64,000 nt of DNA from Icerya purchasi (Eukaryota; Arthropoda; Insecta; Hemiptera; Monophlebidae). Positions 36,380 through 47,613 of this stretch are shown one piece after another; positions within the stretch are counted from its first letter, which is position 1, and each line of letters begins with the position of its first letter. The notes under the pieces were generated by a model. That model saw nothing but the letters and a program-made list of their open reading frames with translations, did not search any database and was not told where the DNA came from. Position numbers and translations under genes: made by a program. The stretch covers positions 105,746,393-105,810,392 of the forward strand of contig CM077115.1 in the NCBI GenBank assembly GCA_039619475.1. Reading direction: 5' to 3'.

Positions 36380-36735
36380 ACTTAGCTTCTGAGCGGCGTC
36401 GACGACTACCCATTCGTACATTTCAGCTGCATAAATCTAGTGTACTAGGCAATTATTGTATGCAACGCAAGTGTTCATACCGCAAGGCTACATTTGGAGC
36501 TGATTAGTAATCGTTTGATTTATCGATATACAAATGTGCAGTCCTCCCCGTGTGTATTTGCTGTGTACTAATCAGCGCGTATATGGTCGGAATACGTGAT
36601 GGTTTGCCATAGCCTTCCACGTGAAATAGCGAGTATCTAATTTAATTTTTCGTAATAATTTCTATCGTTACCCGGGATGAAATAGGAGACTTCCGAAACG
36701 GAAGCCAAGCGCTCTAGCAAACGAGGCCATTGACA
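36380..36735 (-). mobile_element. tRNA-derived SINE, minus strand
   Basis: Read on the minus strand, the head is tRNA-like: TGGCCTCGTTTGCTAGAGCG resembles an A box, CTTCC and GGAAG form an anticodon-like stem, and TTTCATCCCGGG resembles a B box. The body contains GGAAGGCTATGGCAAACCAT, a word I associate with insect tRNA-SINE bodies (recalled, not searched). The tail end is uncertain. The anticodon loop is abnormal, so this is not a functional tRNA. Confidence 0.6.
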
Positions 36736-36899
36736 GGTTTTTCTCATACAGATGATTAAAATTTAGTGAGATGGTTCTTCATGCGTAGGATTTGTTGAAT
36801 TTCAGGTTAGTTTTGCATAGTATTTTAAGGTGTATTGTGTCCATTACATGGGATGTGTAAAATTTTTTAGAAAAATAAAACATAAAAATAATTTAGAAT

Positions 36900-37480
36900 A
36901 ATTAGTGCGAATGCGCGCGTGACTGGAACTATTGTCGGTTGGGTGGCCAATCACCCGTGACCAAGGAATAAACGATCGACCTGATTGGGTCGCCTACAGC
37001 GGTCATAAGCGGAAAGGCGGGAGAAACTTAGAATGGACAAGAAACGATTTTTTTCACAAAAATCAGTTCCGTTTTTACCGTGGAAGAAATTGTTTCTATT
37101 TTACCTTTGATAGAGTTTTGCGTTCTACCTTCGCTAAGGTTACCCGAGTTTATTGAAGTGAGGCCAGTTAAAATTTTCGCTGTTCATTAAAGTTTAAAAA
37201 TTGAGTTCGCGATCAATCGTCAACAAAAGTGTTCGATATTCGCCAGAATAGGAAAACAAATTCGAAACTATCGTACATTGATCAATCTAAATAATACCGA
37301 GTTCGATTTTTATCAGCTGACCACCGAATGGACAACCTACGGATAACCATCGACAATAGTGATACGTAGCTTTTTGTGTTATATTTGTATATATTGATTT
37401 TTATCATTTTAATCGTTATTTGCGGAATTATTACTGTGTTTTTCAGCGGTCGACCAGTCCCGAAAGATAAGTGTAAGTTT
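36900..37480 (+). promoter_or_regulatory. CpG-rich island with CCAAT-type boxes, function unknown
   Basis: About 580 bp much richer in CpG than its flanks. It holds CCAAT (GTGGCCAATCACCCG near 36945) and an inverted CCAAT (CTGATTGGGTCGCC near 36985). No conserved protein is seen on either strand. It ends with a possible acceptor TTTTTCAG followed by CGGTCGACCAGTCCCGAAAG. It could be a promoter and 5' exon, or a solo LTR or other repeat. No TATA box or start site can be fixed from sequence. Confidence 0.3.
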
Positions 37481-37558
37481 TCTCTAATACATTGTCTTAT
37501 AAAAATTTCAACTAAATATTTTCATCAATATTAATAATCACTATCTTAAATAATTTAA

Positions 37559-38050
37559 TTAAAAATCTAAATAAATAAAATCCACGAGCATAAAACCTCG
37601 TGGTTGGCATCCATGTGGACGTAAGAGAACGGCTAATACCGTTACAAAGGATAAAGGAGTTGTTTTGTACGTTAAGGATAAAATGTTCGTCTTCATGTGA
37701 AAGCTAGCAATTGGACATTTACAAAATGCGCCTAAAATAAGTCGTAGAGCGGAAAGATTGGACACAGTGTTTAATTTTTTACACTATTATATACTACGGA
37801 TCCATAATCCAACTCTGATGGTATTAATACAGAGTAGAGGTTTTTTTTTTTTTAGAGATTTTCTAGGTCCTTTTTGATACATTTAGGGATTTTTGGCAAT
37901 TTTGTTGTCAGGTTTTCAAGGTTTTTTTTTTTTTTTTTTAAACGGTAGTTTGCGTTCCAAGTTAATTCCTAAATTTTTCATGCTTTTGAAACTGTGGATG
38001 AGTGTATTGCTCGGATGAATGTTGCACTATTTTTGCTTCTTAATTGTATT
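37559..38050 (-). pseudogene. reverse transcriptase C-terminal (thumb) fragment, minus strand
   Basis: Read leftwards from about 38000 across frames: LGINLERKLP is partly readable, then KKDLENL, IPSELDYGSVVYNSV near 37800, and LRLILGAFCKCPIASFH in the open frame ending at 37559. This order (FLGxxxDxxLxW, LDYGSxxY, LRLxxGAFRTSP) marks the connection between RT and RNase H in Jockey/I/R1-type elements. Frame changes occur at long A/T runs (37840-37850 and 37922-37940). It lies just downstream of the 38293 zinc-finger exon in transcription sense. Confidence 0.7.
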
Positions 38051-38254
38051 TTTTACGATTCGAAAGCAAGATATTTGTTAATACGTGTGCTTCATCTTAC
38101 CATTCTCACGATTAAGCATAACAGTAGAGCTTTAAATTAATTAAAACATCTAAAGCTAACAACTCTCTTTATTGAACTGGATTGTATAATCTGAAAAATA
38201 TGTAAAAATGGTCATTCGAAATAACAAAAATGAAGAAGAAAAAAGTTACAACAT

Positions 38255-38260
38255 TTTATT
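38255..38260 (-). promoter_or_regulatory. possible poly(A) signal for the 38-kb zinc-finger exon
   Basis: Minus-strand AATAAA about 33 bases after the stop of the exon ending at 38293. The spacing suits a short 3' UTR, but chance occurrence is easy in this AT content. Confidence 0.35.
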
Positions 38261-38292
38261 ACAATTGCGCACAATATAATAAGTAACTTATA

Positions 38293-38528
38293 TTAATTAA
38301 ATTTTCCGGCATCAGGTCCAGTGGTACATAATATTTCGTCAAGCGCCGAATGAGCGTTGATATAATGCGATTTTAAATGGGATTTCTGTGAGAAGGTTCT
38401 TAAACAGTATTTACACTGGAAATTAAATCGCTTACCGCATTCGTGTTTTAAGTGATATTTTAAACCGTAATAATGTTTGAATGTTCTCTTACAGTCGGCA
38501 GACGGGCACTTATAACGTTCAAGCGTAT
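38293..38528 (-). CDS. lola: lola-type alternative 3' zinc-finger exon (group B, copy 2)
   Basis: Minus-strand exon: acceptor AG at 38530-38529 preceded by TTCGATTTT, two bases AT of a split codon, 77 codons and TAA at 38295-38293. Finger 1 is C-x4-C-x12-H-x4-C (CPSADC ... HLKHEC). Finger 2 is C-x2-C-x12-H-x4-H (CKYC ... HYINAH). All zinc ligands are intact. It has no in-frame ATG, so simple start-to-stop ORF calling misses it. It is closest to 27550-27743 (ERYKCPS, RTFKHY, GLKYHLKHECGK, SALDEI) but has a longer tail after finger 2 (LCTTGPDAGKFN). Role: an isoform-specific DNA-binding module of a BTB zinc-finger regulator. Confidence 0.87.
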
Positions 38529-41039
38529 CTAAAATCGAAGGGGGGAAAAATACATCGCAATTAGCAAAAATTAATTTATTGCAAACAAAAAAACTGATAA
38601 TAACGAAAAATTTTAACGCAAAAATAATCGAAAATTTTCTATCGATTTTAATAATCTACATCGGCGATCAATCACGTCAATCTGCTGTTCGTTTTAAATT
38701 TCGATAATAAAATATACCGCCGAATACAGAAATTATATATTTAAATTATAAACATGCACATAAAAAAACGAAGTATTTCTCTAATAGAATCAAGTTTAAT
38801 ATACATATGTCACATCAACTAAGATCGTGTGACTTTGTGTTTCTGAAACATGTCAGTTTTTTCGTGCATTTTTATAATTTAAATATAATGTCGGTGTTTC
38901 ATGTTTTATTATCAAAATTTAATTTAATAATTATCAGAGAAATATATACATTTGAAATCAGTGGGGTATTTATAGTAGAATTTTATGTGCATAATCCTTT
39001 ATCGGCGAAAGATTACTGTAATAAATACTTAAGACATATTTTATGGTTTCTAATTACTTCAAGAAATACATTTAATATAAAATTTAATATTGGAATTTTT
39101 GGCGGAATCTTATTCATCTCGTTTAAAATTTCTTCGACGTTAATTTTTCAAGTATCTATGAATCGATAACACTACTGACTCCGCTTCACAATATACGAGA
39201 TTCGAAAACATCGAAAATATAATTTAAAAAGTTTTTACGTGTAAAGTTTAAATGGTGTAAAAAGTTAACCTTTTTTTTTTTTTTTCTTCTTTTGGTATAA
39301 TGGCGATACGTACTTATTTATAATTGATTATCTATACGATATTTAAAAATTCGTTGAAAATTAGCAATAACTTGGAGCAGATGTATTCATTAATTGTGTT
39401 TTAACTTTTTAAAATACGTGTAACATAAATATAATAAATAAATACAATCTGAAAAAAATAATTTAGCTGCTTTGGTGTCTCGAATGATCAATTTGCTAAA
39501 ATTGTCTCTAATTGGCAAAAACTTCTTTTTTATTGATTTATTTGCCCTAAAGACAACATATGTTTTGTATATCATGATCACATTTCAATTTACCTTTAAA
39601 TTTTCTTTTTTTTTGCTCGTATATACAAACGCTTCAATGTAAAATCTATTTCAAATTCAATTATGATCCGGTAAAGTAAGAAAACGTATTAAGTTTAAAC
39701 TTTATGTATAAAAGTTCATTCAAAAAATTATCCCTTAACCATGAGGTGAAAAAAAAAAAAAGAGGAATACACATTATTTTATCATAAACCACTCCATACA
39801 ATTAATCTGACATTTCGTTATTTAATAAAAGTTATAGTAAAATATCAAAAATATAACTTTTTATGATTTTCATTATTTTGTAAAATTTACAAACTATTTT
39901 TATTCCAACATAAGTTTTTTGTATTCATTAAGTTTCCTTTATTATACGAAGCCAAAGTATTTTTTTTTATTTTTTCACAGTAAATTTATTTATACTTATT
40001 TTTGTCTGTAATTAAGGAATTTATTTATTTTATATTTATAAACTTTAGTAAACAGTATGGATTTACCTACATTTAAAAAGAAAATTGTCCATAAAAATGT
40101 ATGACCTTTTAAGTGTTTACTTACTGCTTTTTTATAAGGAATTTTAAACAATTAAAGAACAAATTCAGTCAAACATTATGTTTCATACGCTGAAAATTCC
40201 GCACGTTAAGTTAAAGATAACTCTGTAATTTACACTTACATAATTCTAGATTTAAAACAAAGAAATCTGATTTTCGCGTCGCAAAGAGGGGAGACACGTT
40301 ACTTTTCGCGCCTTTTTGTGAACTTTTCGTCAGCTTCGACAATTTACTTAAGGAAATCAAAAATACGTTTTCGTTCTTGAGAAATAACGATCTTTCCATC
40401 GATATATCACTTACCTGGGAAAAAAATATTTGTTTTTTTCAAAAATTTCGAGCTTTCACCGCCTCGACGGCCTAAATATAACGTTACAAGCTTGACTATA
40501 GTTTTCCTATAAAACGATACTTTATGCATATATATTTGAGATACGTTTTGATTTCCTCAAGACTTTTTTACTCGGGCTATTACTTACGTGAATATCCTTT
40601 TTTTCTTCTATTTTTTGCTCTGAAGAGGAGTTTAAATAATTTTTTAACCGTAATTTTTCGATTTTATGATAGAGCTTCTGCGATTTGTTTTATATTTTGA
40701 ATTTCACTTTTTAAGGGTTATTTGGCGGTGAATTGCGAATTTATTAACGGTGATTTTTAAGCTCGTCTTAAATTCCATATTATATATTCTTTAACGGTTT
40801 TTTGCCGCCCAGGGTATTCGGTTAGCTTGAAATTATACATTGCGTTAAAGAGAATTTTAATTGTAATTTCTGATCAAATTTTGAAGTTAAGTCAAACCGT
40901 TCACGAGTTATTCGATTTTTATTTGATATTTTTGTCGTTATCATATATGTACGGAATCCTGAAAAATCACTAAACTTGCAACGAATGAGCCTTTTAATTT
41001 CGCACGACAACTAACTCGACTTAGTGAAATGTGTTAGTT
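38529..41039. other. intronic DNA, no exon recognised
   Basis: Moderately AT-rich with more CpG than the left half. Chance ORFs, including a 120-codon one at 38807-39169 (+), are hydrophobic and low in complexity and match no family. Confidence 0.5.
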
Positions 41040-41054
41040 AGATTAAGATTTAAT

Positions 41055-41909
41055 ATTTCCACCTTTTTGAACCAATTTCATACAAATATAAAATTTACTA
41101 ACGAAGAAGAATGTAACGGTGAACTAGCGTTTTTAGATGTTCGGGTGAAGCGGAGTAATTTTAGTGAGATTAGCAAGTCTGTTTTTCGAAAGAAGAAGAA
41201 AACTCATATCGATCGATATTTACATAAAATTTCACACAACGTTGTCCGACCAAGGGGGGGAGGGGTGTTTAAGACCTTGGTGGATAGGGCCAAGAAGGTG
41301 TTAAGGTGAACTCCGGAAAGAGTTAATATACCTTAAAGAGATTATGGTTAGGAATGGGTATATGAGGGATGAGGCGGATGAATATATAAATCGGTTTAGT
41401 AGTGCACAACGGGGTAGGATGACTACAGCTGAACAACCCGTCCCCTGTACGTAGTGTTGCCGTTTGTCAGGGGTGTTACGTATAAGATCGGTAGGATTCT
41501 GGGGAAGAATAATGTATGGCCGGTGTTTGGGATTTGTGTTAAAATCGAAAACGTCTTGCGTAGTGCTAAGTACAGCTTGCCACAGTTGCATAGTGCCGGG
41601 GTGTTTACATATTCCTGTGGTTTAAACTATACTGGCCAAACAGGCAGAACTGTCGAAACGAGAGTCACATGTTGCCGATTGCAAATACAGTCCCGAGTTG
41701 ATAAATCAGCGTTGGCGGAACATCGGGCGAGTACTGGTTACACAATTGATTTTTATAAAAGTACTATTTTGGCTAGGGAAGGTCACTTCGGTAAGAGGCT
41801 TGTGAGGGAAGCTATTGAGATTGAGAAATGGCCCAATTTTAATAGGGAGGACGGTTTGCATATTCAGGCGACGTGGAAACCTGTGATTCATTTGACGAAA
41901 CTGCGGTGA
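41055..41909 (+). pseudogene. Penelope-like RT end and GIY-YIG endonuclease, broken
   Basis: First block (41031-41309): FHTNIKFTNEEECNGELAFL, then a FRKKKKTHIDRYLH segment and VDRAKKV, matching the conserved region just after the RT active site of Penelope-like elements. After stops and frame changes, a second block (41454-41909) reads LPFVRGVTYKIGRIL, then the nuclease AGVFTYSC ... NYTGQTGRTVETRV, corresponding to the GIY and YIG strands with the catalytic Arg region, then KSALAEH, TILAREGHF and REAIEIEKWPNFNREDG carrying the conserved Glu. The RT core with its catalytic Asp residues is absent, so the copy is dead. The end of the coding region is at 41907-41909. Confidence 0.8.
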
Positions 41910-42775
41910 TAGTTTTTTTTTTTTTTTTTGGATTTCCGTTGTTTTGCATCTTTTGTGGGTTGTTTTTTTGTTTTTAGTGTTTCAGGTGGATTTTCAGTTT
42001 CCTTGGGTTTCCGTCTACTTCGTTCTCTAGCCTTTGCAGCTTTCTCTTCCTTCCTTGGATCTCTCTTCGTTTTGCGTCTTCTGTACTTTGCTTCTCTTTG
42101 TGCTTTGGTTTTTATTTTTTCCAGGCGAATTTCTGGTGCACTTTCCGGTACACTTCTAGATGAGAATTTTCCGATGAATTTTCAGGTAAATTTTCCGGTA
42201 AATTTTTCATGTTGTTTTCATTTTTTATTTTTGCCCCCCTTAAGGGAATTTCCTTTCCGGCGGCGTTAATTTATTATTTCAGATGATTGTTTGTGGTTTT
42301 ATAATTCGTTATGTGTTATATTAGTCTTATGTTTAAGTCCGTTGATTTCCTTTTTTAACTCGTTGTTCGTTTGTATTTTCCTCTTTTATCTCCGTTTCGG
42401 AATTTTTAGCTTCTATTGTTATTGTGTTTTTCTAATTTATTACGTATTTTTTTTTGTCTTAATTTTAAGTCCGTTGTTGTTTTTATATTTTTCCTCTTTC
42501 TTGTTCCTCTTTTGTCTCCGTTTCGGAATTTTCGGCTTCTATTGTTTTTGTTGTTTTTCGTTTCCATATTTTTTCGTTTCATTTTGGTTTTTATATTTCT
42601 TTTTTGGGGTTTTCCCTTGTATCCCTTTTTTGTTAGTGTTTTTTTTATTTTATTTTATTTTTTTATGTTCGGGTGTATTTTTATTGGCTTGCGTTTTCCG
42701 TGGTATATGTTTTCATTTCTTTATTTTTGTCGCTATCGTCGACCGAAGTTTGTGTTCCGGTGCTTTAGTTCGCTT

Positions 42776-42806
42776 CTGATGATGGTCAGTATAAACTGTC
42801 CGAAAC
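42776..42806 (+). ncRNA. hammerhead-ribozyme-like motif of the Penelope-like element
   Basis: Box CTGATGA (42776-42782), then stem II GGTCAGT (42784-42790) pairing with ACTGTCC (42795-42801) with one T-T mismatch and an ATAA loop, then GAAAC (42802-42806). Order and spacing match the hammerhead core reported for Penelope-like terminal repeats. There is one unpaired T after the first box. Stems I and III are not clear, so activity is uncertain. Confidence 0.55.
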
Positions 42807-42840
42807 GTTAAGTGTTGTATGTTTTGTTAAAAAAATATAT

Positions 42841-43457
42841 TTCATTTTTTAAACGCAGTTGTCCGAAAATTATGTATAATACGATATAATTACTATTCTA
42901 AAAATGTAACAAAATGAGATTTTTTACAAATGAATAATATCACCATGTTGCGCATAATAAACGATTTATTATAGGACATGGCGATTAAGTACAATGTGAT
43001 CGAAAAATATTGGTACAAATTTCGGAATTTATAAGCCGCCGGATTATGATGTTAATTTATGTGGCTACATTCTGCTTTGGAATCGTTCACTACCAATGTT
43101 CAAAGATACAAATTCGTTCTACTATCCGATAATCTGTTTAATAAGTGATCAAACCATGACCTGATCAAAGTAAGACATATATATATCACATTTTCACCTA
43201 CTCACTAATAATTTAATAAATATAGCAGCTCGTTAGTCGATATTTCGTATTTTTTTCGACATTTATCGATTTGGTAAGCCGTATACGGCCCCCCTTGCTG
43301 ATTCTCTACTCGTGTTCTACTTGAACATTTTTAGTTAATTATCTAGAAACATAATAAAAAACAATGTATTGAAACATGTATATATATAATGTATATAACT
43401 AACGAATAATACTAAATAAATTATACGGCCTCCTCCTCGATTGCGTTATATAATATG
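42841..43457. other. intronic DNA, no exon recognised
   Basis: No supported frame or element. It forms the 3' flank of the zinc-finger exon ending at 43458. Confidence 0.5.
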
Positions 43458-43657
43458 TTATATTTCGGTAATAACTGAATGACAGCAAATATAATGCCTT
43501 TTTAAATGTGATTTTTGCGAGAAGACTCTTAAACAGTATTTGCACTGTAAGCTGGAATGTTTGCCGCATTCATGATTTAAATGGTATTTTAAAGTGCGAT
43601 GGTGTTTGAATGTTCTGCTACAACTGATAGAAGGGCACGGATGACGTTTAGAAATGT
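43458..43657 (-). CDS. lola: lola-type alternative 3' zinc-finger exon (group B, copy 1)
   Basis: Minus-strand exon with a strong acceptor (pyrimidine run then CAG, AG at 43659-43658), two bases AC of a split codon, 65 codons and a stop. Finger 1 is C-x4-C-x12-H-x4-C (CPSISC ... HLNHEC). Finger 2 is C-x2-C-x12-H-x4-H (CKYC ... HYICCH). It shares RTFKHH, TLKYHL, HECGKH and FSQKSHLK with the two other group B exons but is the most diverged of them, and it ends HSVITEI. It should be spliced to the common BTB exons and define one isoform's binding specificity. Upstream frame extension into the T-rich tract is rejected in favour of the splice site. Confidence 0.87.
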
Positions 43658-46600
43658 CTGGAAAAAAAATCACTGCGGTTAGCGAAACGAATATTTACAA
43701 TATACAGAAAGAAATTAATTTGAACGGGAACACTAATGATTTTTTGTATATTATCACGCGGAACCGTATAATCAGATGATTAAGCGGATTGTAATATTAT
43801 CTTACTATTGCGTAAAATACTTACATCACTAAAGCTGGAAGTATCGACAGGCATTTTCCGGAATCATAATGCCGGTAAATTAAATGTAACTTCGATTGGT
43901 TCGCACGTTCATACGCTCGATATATCATCGATGAAGCCACAAGAACTGAATATAGTGCACCAATTACACTGGTCTCAGGTATAAATTCTAGCGGCAGATT
44001 CACCGAAGTGAAACTGCTATAAGTAAAAAATTAATTTTCCAATAAAACGGAATATCAGTGGTCCAAGCAAACGATTGCTTTAATACGGAATACACGAATT
44101 AAATTGATATAAGACACGTGAAATAAAATTTAGTGTACATTATAATACTACGTTTTTGACGTTTAAATTTATTTATTCAAAAACAAGCATATAAACCGTA
44201 CAATACAATAAAATAATAAATAAATGAATAAAAAAACAGTGTGACATGAATTTGATTCTTAGGTTTTAGTGTTATATCTAAGTTACGAGTACAACGATGT
44301 TTCCGATTATATCGCATACGGGGATAATAGGAATCATATATTGTAGCGTTACCCATTACATTGTCAAAAATGGGGCGAGAGAGAGAATGTGACACACAGT
44401 GTGGGTCAGGTTCCCCTATTGTGGGTCACGGGTGAATGTACCATCTCGCGCATCAGCGCTGAGCAAAGTGTGCGCCGTCTACACCGAAATTATTATTTTC
44501 TTTTTTTTTTGTTTTTTTGGAGCGATATTGCTCTAAAGGCGTAATTAGAACTGTAAAATTTAAACGGTTACATTATTTTCCCTCTTTAAAAGTTAAATGA
44601 AGAGGACTATTAATAATGACCATGACAATATTAGGAAAAGAAAAAAGAAAATAATATCAGCTATACATTAAAAAATATATTAATATTTGTTTTAAAAATA
44701 GTTACGCATATACAAAACGTGCATTCGTATATCGTTGAATTAAGGTAGATAATAGAAATAGCTATTTTTAATTTTAATTTTAATTTTTTTTTCATTCGGA
44801 AACTAAAAAATGAAAAATTTCCAATTCATATTATCCAGTGAGTGATACATTTTAAATTTTGCAAGTTTTCATTTAGGATTTTACACGCAGATCATAATTG
44901 GCAGATAAATACGTAATTAGAAAATTGTTCGGCGAGCAATTACAAATGTGTAGATTTTTCAGCACTAAAAAACAGAAATGATCGATTTTTACTAGGAAAA
45001 AAGATTTATTTATGTAAAATTTTTACAATTCTGCACTTAAATGCCTATTGTGATAATAAAAAATGATTAAGATGAAAAATACTTTTTCGCGGTGAAAAAG
45101 TTCTAAAAAATAGCGTTTACAAAAAAAAATATTAATTACATATTGTTTTGTAGATTTACGGAAACTTTTAATAAGTAAAGTAATAAACTTAAATACAAAA
45201 ATCTACTATGCATAAGTTCCTATACAGAAACATGGTATCGAATTGTATGATATCACATGCAAATCTCAAATATTCATGTTTAACAATCGAACAAGTTCAG
45301 AATAATACCTACTCTTTAAATATGTCTTAAACATTACATTACACAATGATCTGACCATTTCATTTGCAAAACAAGTAAAATCAACCTGTACACATAGATT
45401 TTTTAATAAACTGAAACGCAGAATCAAAATCCCAATACTAGCAGAATGAACACTTTATCAGATCATCCGGTGGGACGATTATAGCGAAGGAATTGGTACC
45501 GCGGTGCCTTTTCAATTATTCGATAGAAACATTACTTATAAACTTCATCCATCATAACGTTTAGAGCGAGGATTATTTCAATTTAGTACCTGTAACTCAT
45601 CATGCATTCTGAGGTTATTACTTGCACCGTTACTGACCAAATCTCCCGTTGGAGAGGCTGAAATAACAATTGCTTAACCAGCTAACAATTACACGGGGAC
45701 GATGTCTATGGCTTAAGGAACGGCACAGTGGAGAAAAAGATGATGTAAAAAAAACCCTTGAACATATATGCGGTATTGCTATTTTTAAAATAACAAATCA
45801 TTCTTTAAATACATGCATTTAATTTCAAACCGAATTAATATTTCGAATTAAATGTTTCTTTTTCTTATTTTCATTTTTTAGTTGTCGATTCACCAAAAAT
45901 TGTAATCAACATAAAAAATCGAAATTGGTAATTTTATAATGTCACACGCTTCCGAGTATAAAGAACGAAAATTTTAGTGTTTTAAGCATTTGCTACGTGA
46001 AATATACAAATGATAATTACAGATAGAGACTACCTCGCAAAACATAAATTAGGAATGTCGAAAAATTTATCATGAAAATCAACTATTCAACTGCAGTCTT
46101 AAAACATGAAAACACTTTTTATGCATCTGTCCGTACAGGCACGCGCATGTTAAAAGGTGCGTGTAGACCATAAGCAAAATTTTCCAACATGTTTCTCAAA
46201 TCATTCTATTTATTTCCATACCATTTGATTCGTACTGTTTTGGAATCGTTGTGTCATTAAATTTTAAACAAATTTTTTTTAGCTATTTTGTAAAAACTAA
46301 CATCATAGCATGAAATTCCAGCAAAGTTAGTTAATACATTTTGGAAGAAAAAAACATAATAATACTTTTTTTTCTTTTACACTCTCATATTTTAATTGCT
46401 TCCGACATATATTAATACGAATTGATGTGGAATAGTAGTTACTTTAGATTTTCCTGTTTTTTTTCTTCTTTTTTAGTAATTTAAGAAAATGCGAAAAATT
46501 GGGATACTTTTGGTTGTTTAAATAAAAAAATTGTACTTATTATTATTACTATTATTTTTAACTTTCTCATGATGGATACATTGACAACATCTTTACGTTT

Positions 46601-47410
46601 TCAAGTATGGCGAATTCATAAAAAAAAAAAAAACTTAAAAAAAACTTATTACGGGTTTTAAATATCCTCTTAGAGCAACAAAAATTTTGTGACAATAATG
46701 TTTATGATTTGAAAGTTATCGGTGTTGTTTTTTTCTTTTTTTATTGCCACTTGGTTCGATTTCTATTTATTCACTTATTTATTTGGTAACAGCCGTTTTT
46801 GTATTAAATAGATATTACAAACAAAAAAAAAAAAAAAAAAAAAAAACATCTAAGTACTCTTACATAATAATGAGTAATAGTTTCCAAGCAACGTGGAAAG
46901 TAAGGCACGATTACTGGAAAATGGCGAATAGGCTACAACTACACAGTGAACAAATCGACTGTTATCTCATTATCAAGCAGTTTAGTGTTTCTAAAATCAA
47001 AACGATAGGGAAATATTTGCATTAACTGATACACAAAATAACCCCCGGAGTCGATTAGTTCAGGGAACAGATCAACATGATCTGGTTAATTTCAAGACGA
47101 ACAGACATGGACGAAAATAAATAAGAAGTACACGCATCCATAATAATTAACTAGTATATTATTAATAAATACAGCTAAGGTTATTTTAATAAATAAAATG
47201 TATAAATTTATCCTAACACCGCTTAAATAAAATTGCTCCAAAGACACATTGAATGTAAGCAAATCAGGAACATCGCGGAATAAAACGTACGAACGCGTTC
47301 GAGAGAGACTACGAATGTCTTGGTGGTGCTGCCGAATTCAATTTGCAAAAAACGAAAAAAGAATACATACACAAAAAGAACATTATTACAAATTAAGAAA
47401 TAATCATATT
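43658..47410. other. intronic DNA with a GC-richer patch at 44.34-44.48 kb
   Basis: No exon recognised. A less AT-rich patch at 45.45-45.74 kb is unassigned. Poly-A runs lie near 46621 and 46823-46846. Confidence 0.5.
44403..44428 (+). promoter_or_regulatory. paired GGGTCA words in a GC-rich intronic patch
   Basis: GGGTCA at 44403-44408 and again at 44423-44428, each preceded by GT, within about 140 bases of CpG-containing sequence that also holds the palindrome TCAGCGCTGA (about 44453-44462). GGGTCA resembles a nuclear-receptor half-site. Function is inference only. Confidence 0.25.
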
Positions 47411-47613
47411 TCATTTGATAATTTCTCCATGTACGAGCAGCAAGTGGCTCTTCAACGAAGCGCGGTAGCGAACTTTTCGCGAACAAATGTAACACGAAAA
47501 ACGGGGTTCAACTCCGCACTCGAATTTCAGATGACGTCTCAGATGTTTCTTATTTTTGTAACTCCGGCCACATCCGTTCGGACAAAATAGATACGTCATT
47601 CGTTGCCACCATT
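47411..47613 (-). CDS. lola: lola-type alternative 3' zinc-finger exon (group A, copy 2)
   Basis: Minus-strand exon: acceptor AG at 47615-47614, two bases AA of a split codon, 66 codons and TAA. Finger 1 has spacing C-x3-C-x12-H-x4-C (CPNGC ... HLKFEC), one residue shorter between the cysteines than in groups B and C. Finger 2 is C-x2-C-x12-H-x4-H (CYIC ... HLLLVH). It shares CGRSYKN, KHL, RHLKFECGVEP and FSC with the 56885-57081 exon. CpG is frequent here, unlike in the group C exons. It would encode the DNA-binding end of one BTB zinc-finger isoform. The frame upstream of the acceptor is Phe-rich intron sequence and is not included. Confidence 0.87.

Larger units (their letters stand above)
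41040..42840 (+). mobile_element. Penelope-like retroelement, 5'-truncated
   Basis: It starts in the last part of a Penelope-type RT, continues through the C-terminal GIY-YIG endonuclease, then a long pyrimidine-rich 3' region with an internal duplication (period 126, for example TCTCCGTTTCGG at 42389 and 42515). It ends with a hammerhead-ribozyme-like motif. GIY-YIG after RT, and hammerhead motifs in the terminal repeats, are both known only for this retroelement order. Confidence 0.8.

Noticed and set aside
36655..36735. A possible functional tRNA gene on the minus strand.
   Set aside because: The anticodon loop is malformed and the acceptor stem is not closed. It fits the head of a SINE better.
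38807..39169. A 120-codon plus-strand ORF between two zinc-finger exons.
   Set aside because: Hydrophobic, AT-driven composition without a domain, and no splice or promoter context. Likely chance in a long intron.
42291..42811. Two overlapping plus-strand ORFs of 131-162 codons rich in Phe, Leu and Cys.
   Set aside because: They come from a pyrimidine-rich tract in the 3' region of the Penelope-like element. T-rich DNA reads as Phe/Leu in several frames.
47223..47590. ORFs of about 90-113 codons on both strands around the 47-kb exon.
   Set aside because: They overlap the 3' part of the zinc-finger exon in wrong frames or its flank, and show no domain.
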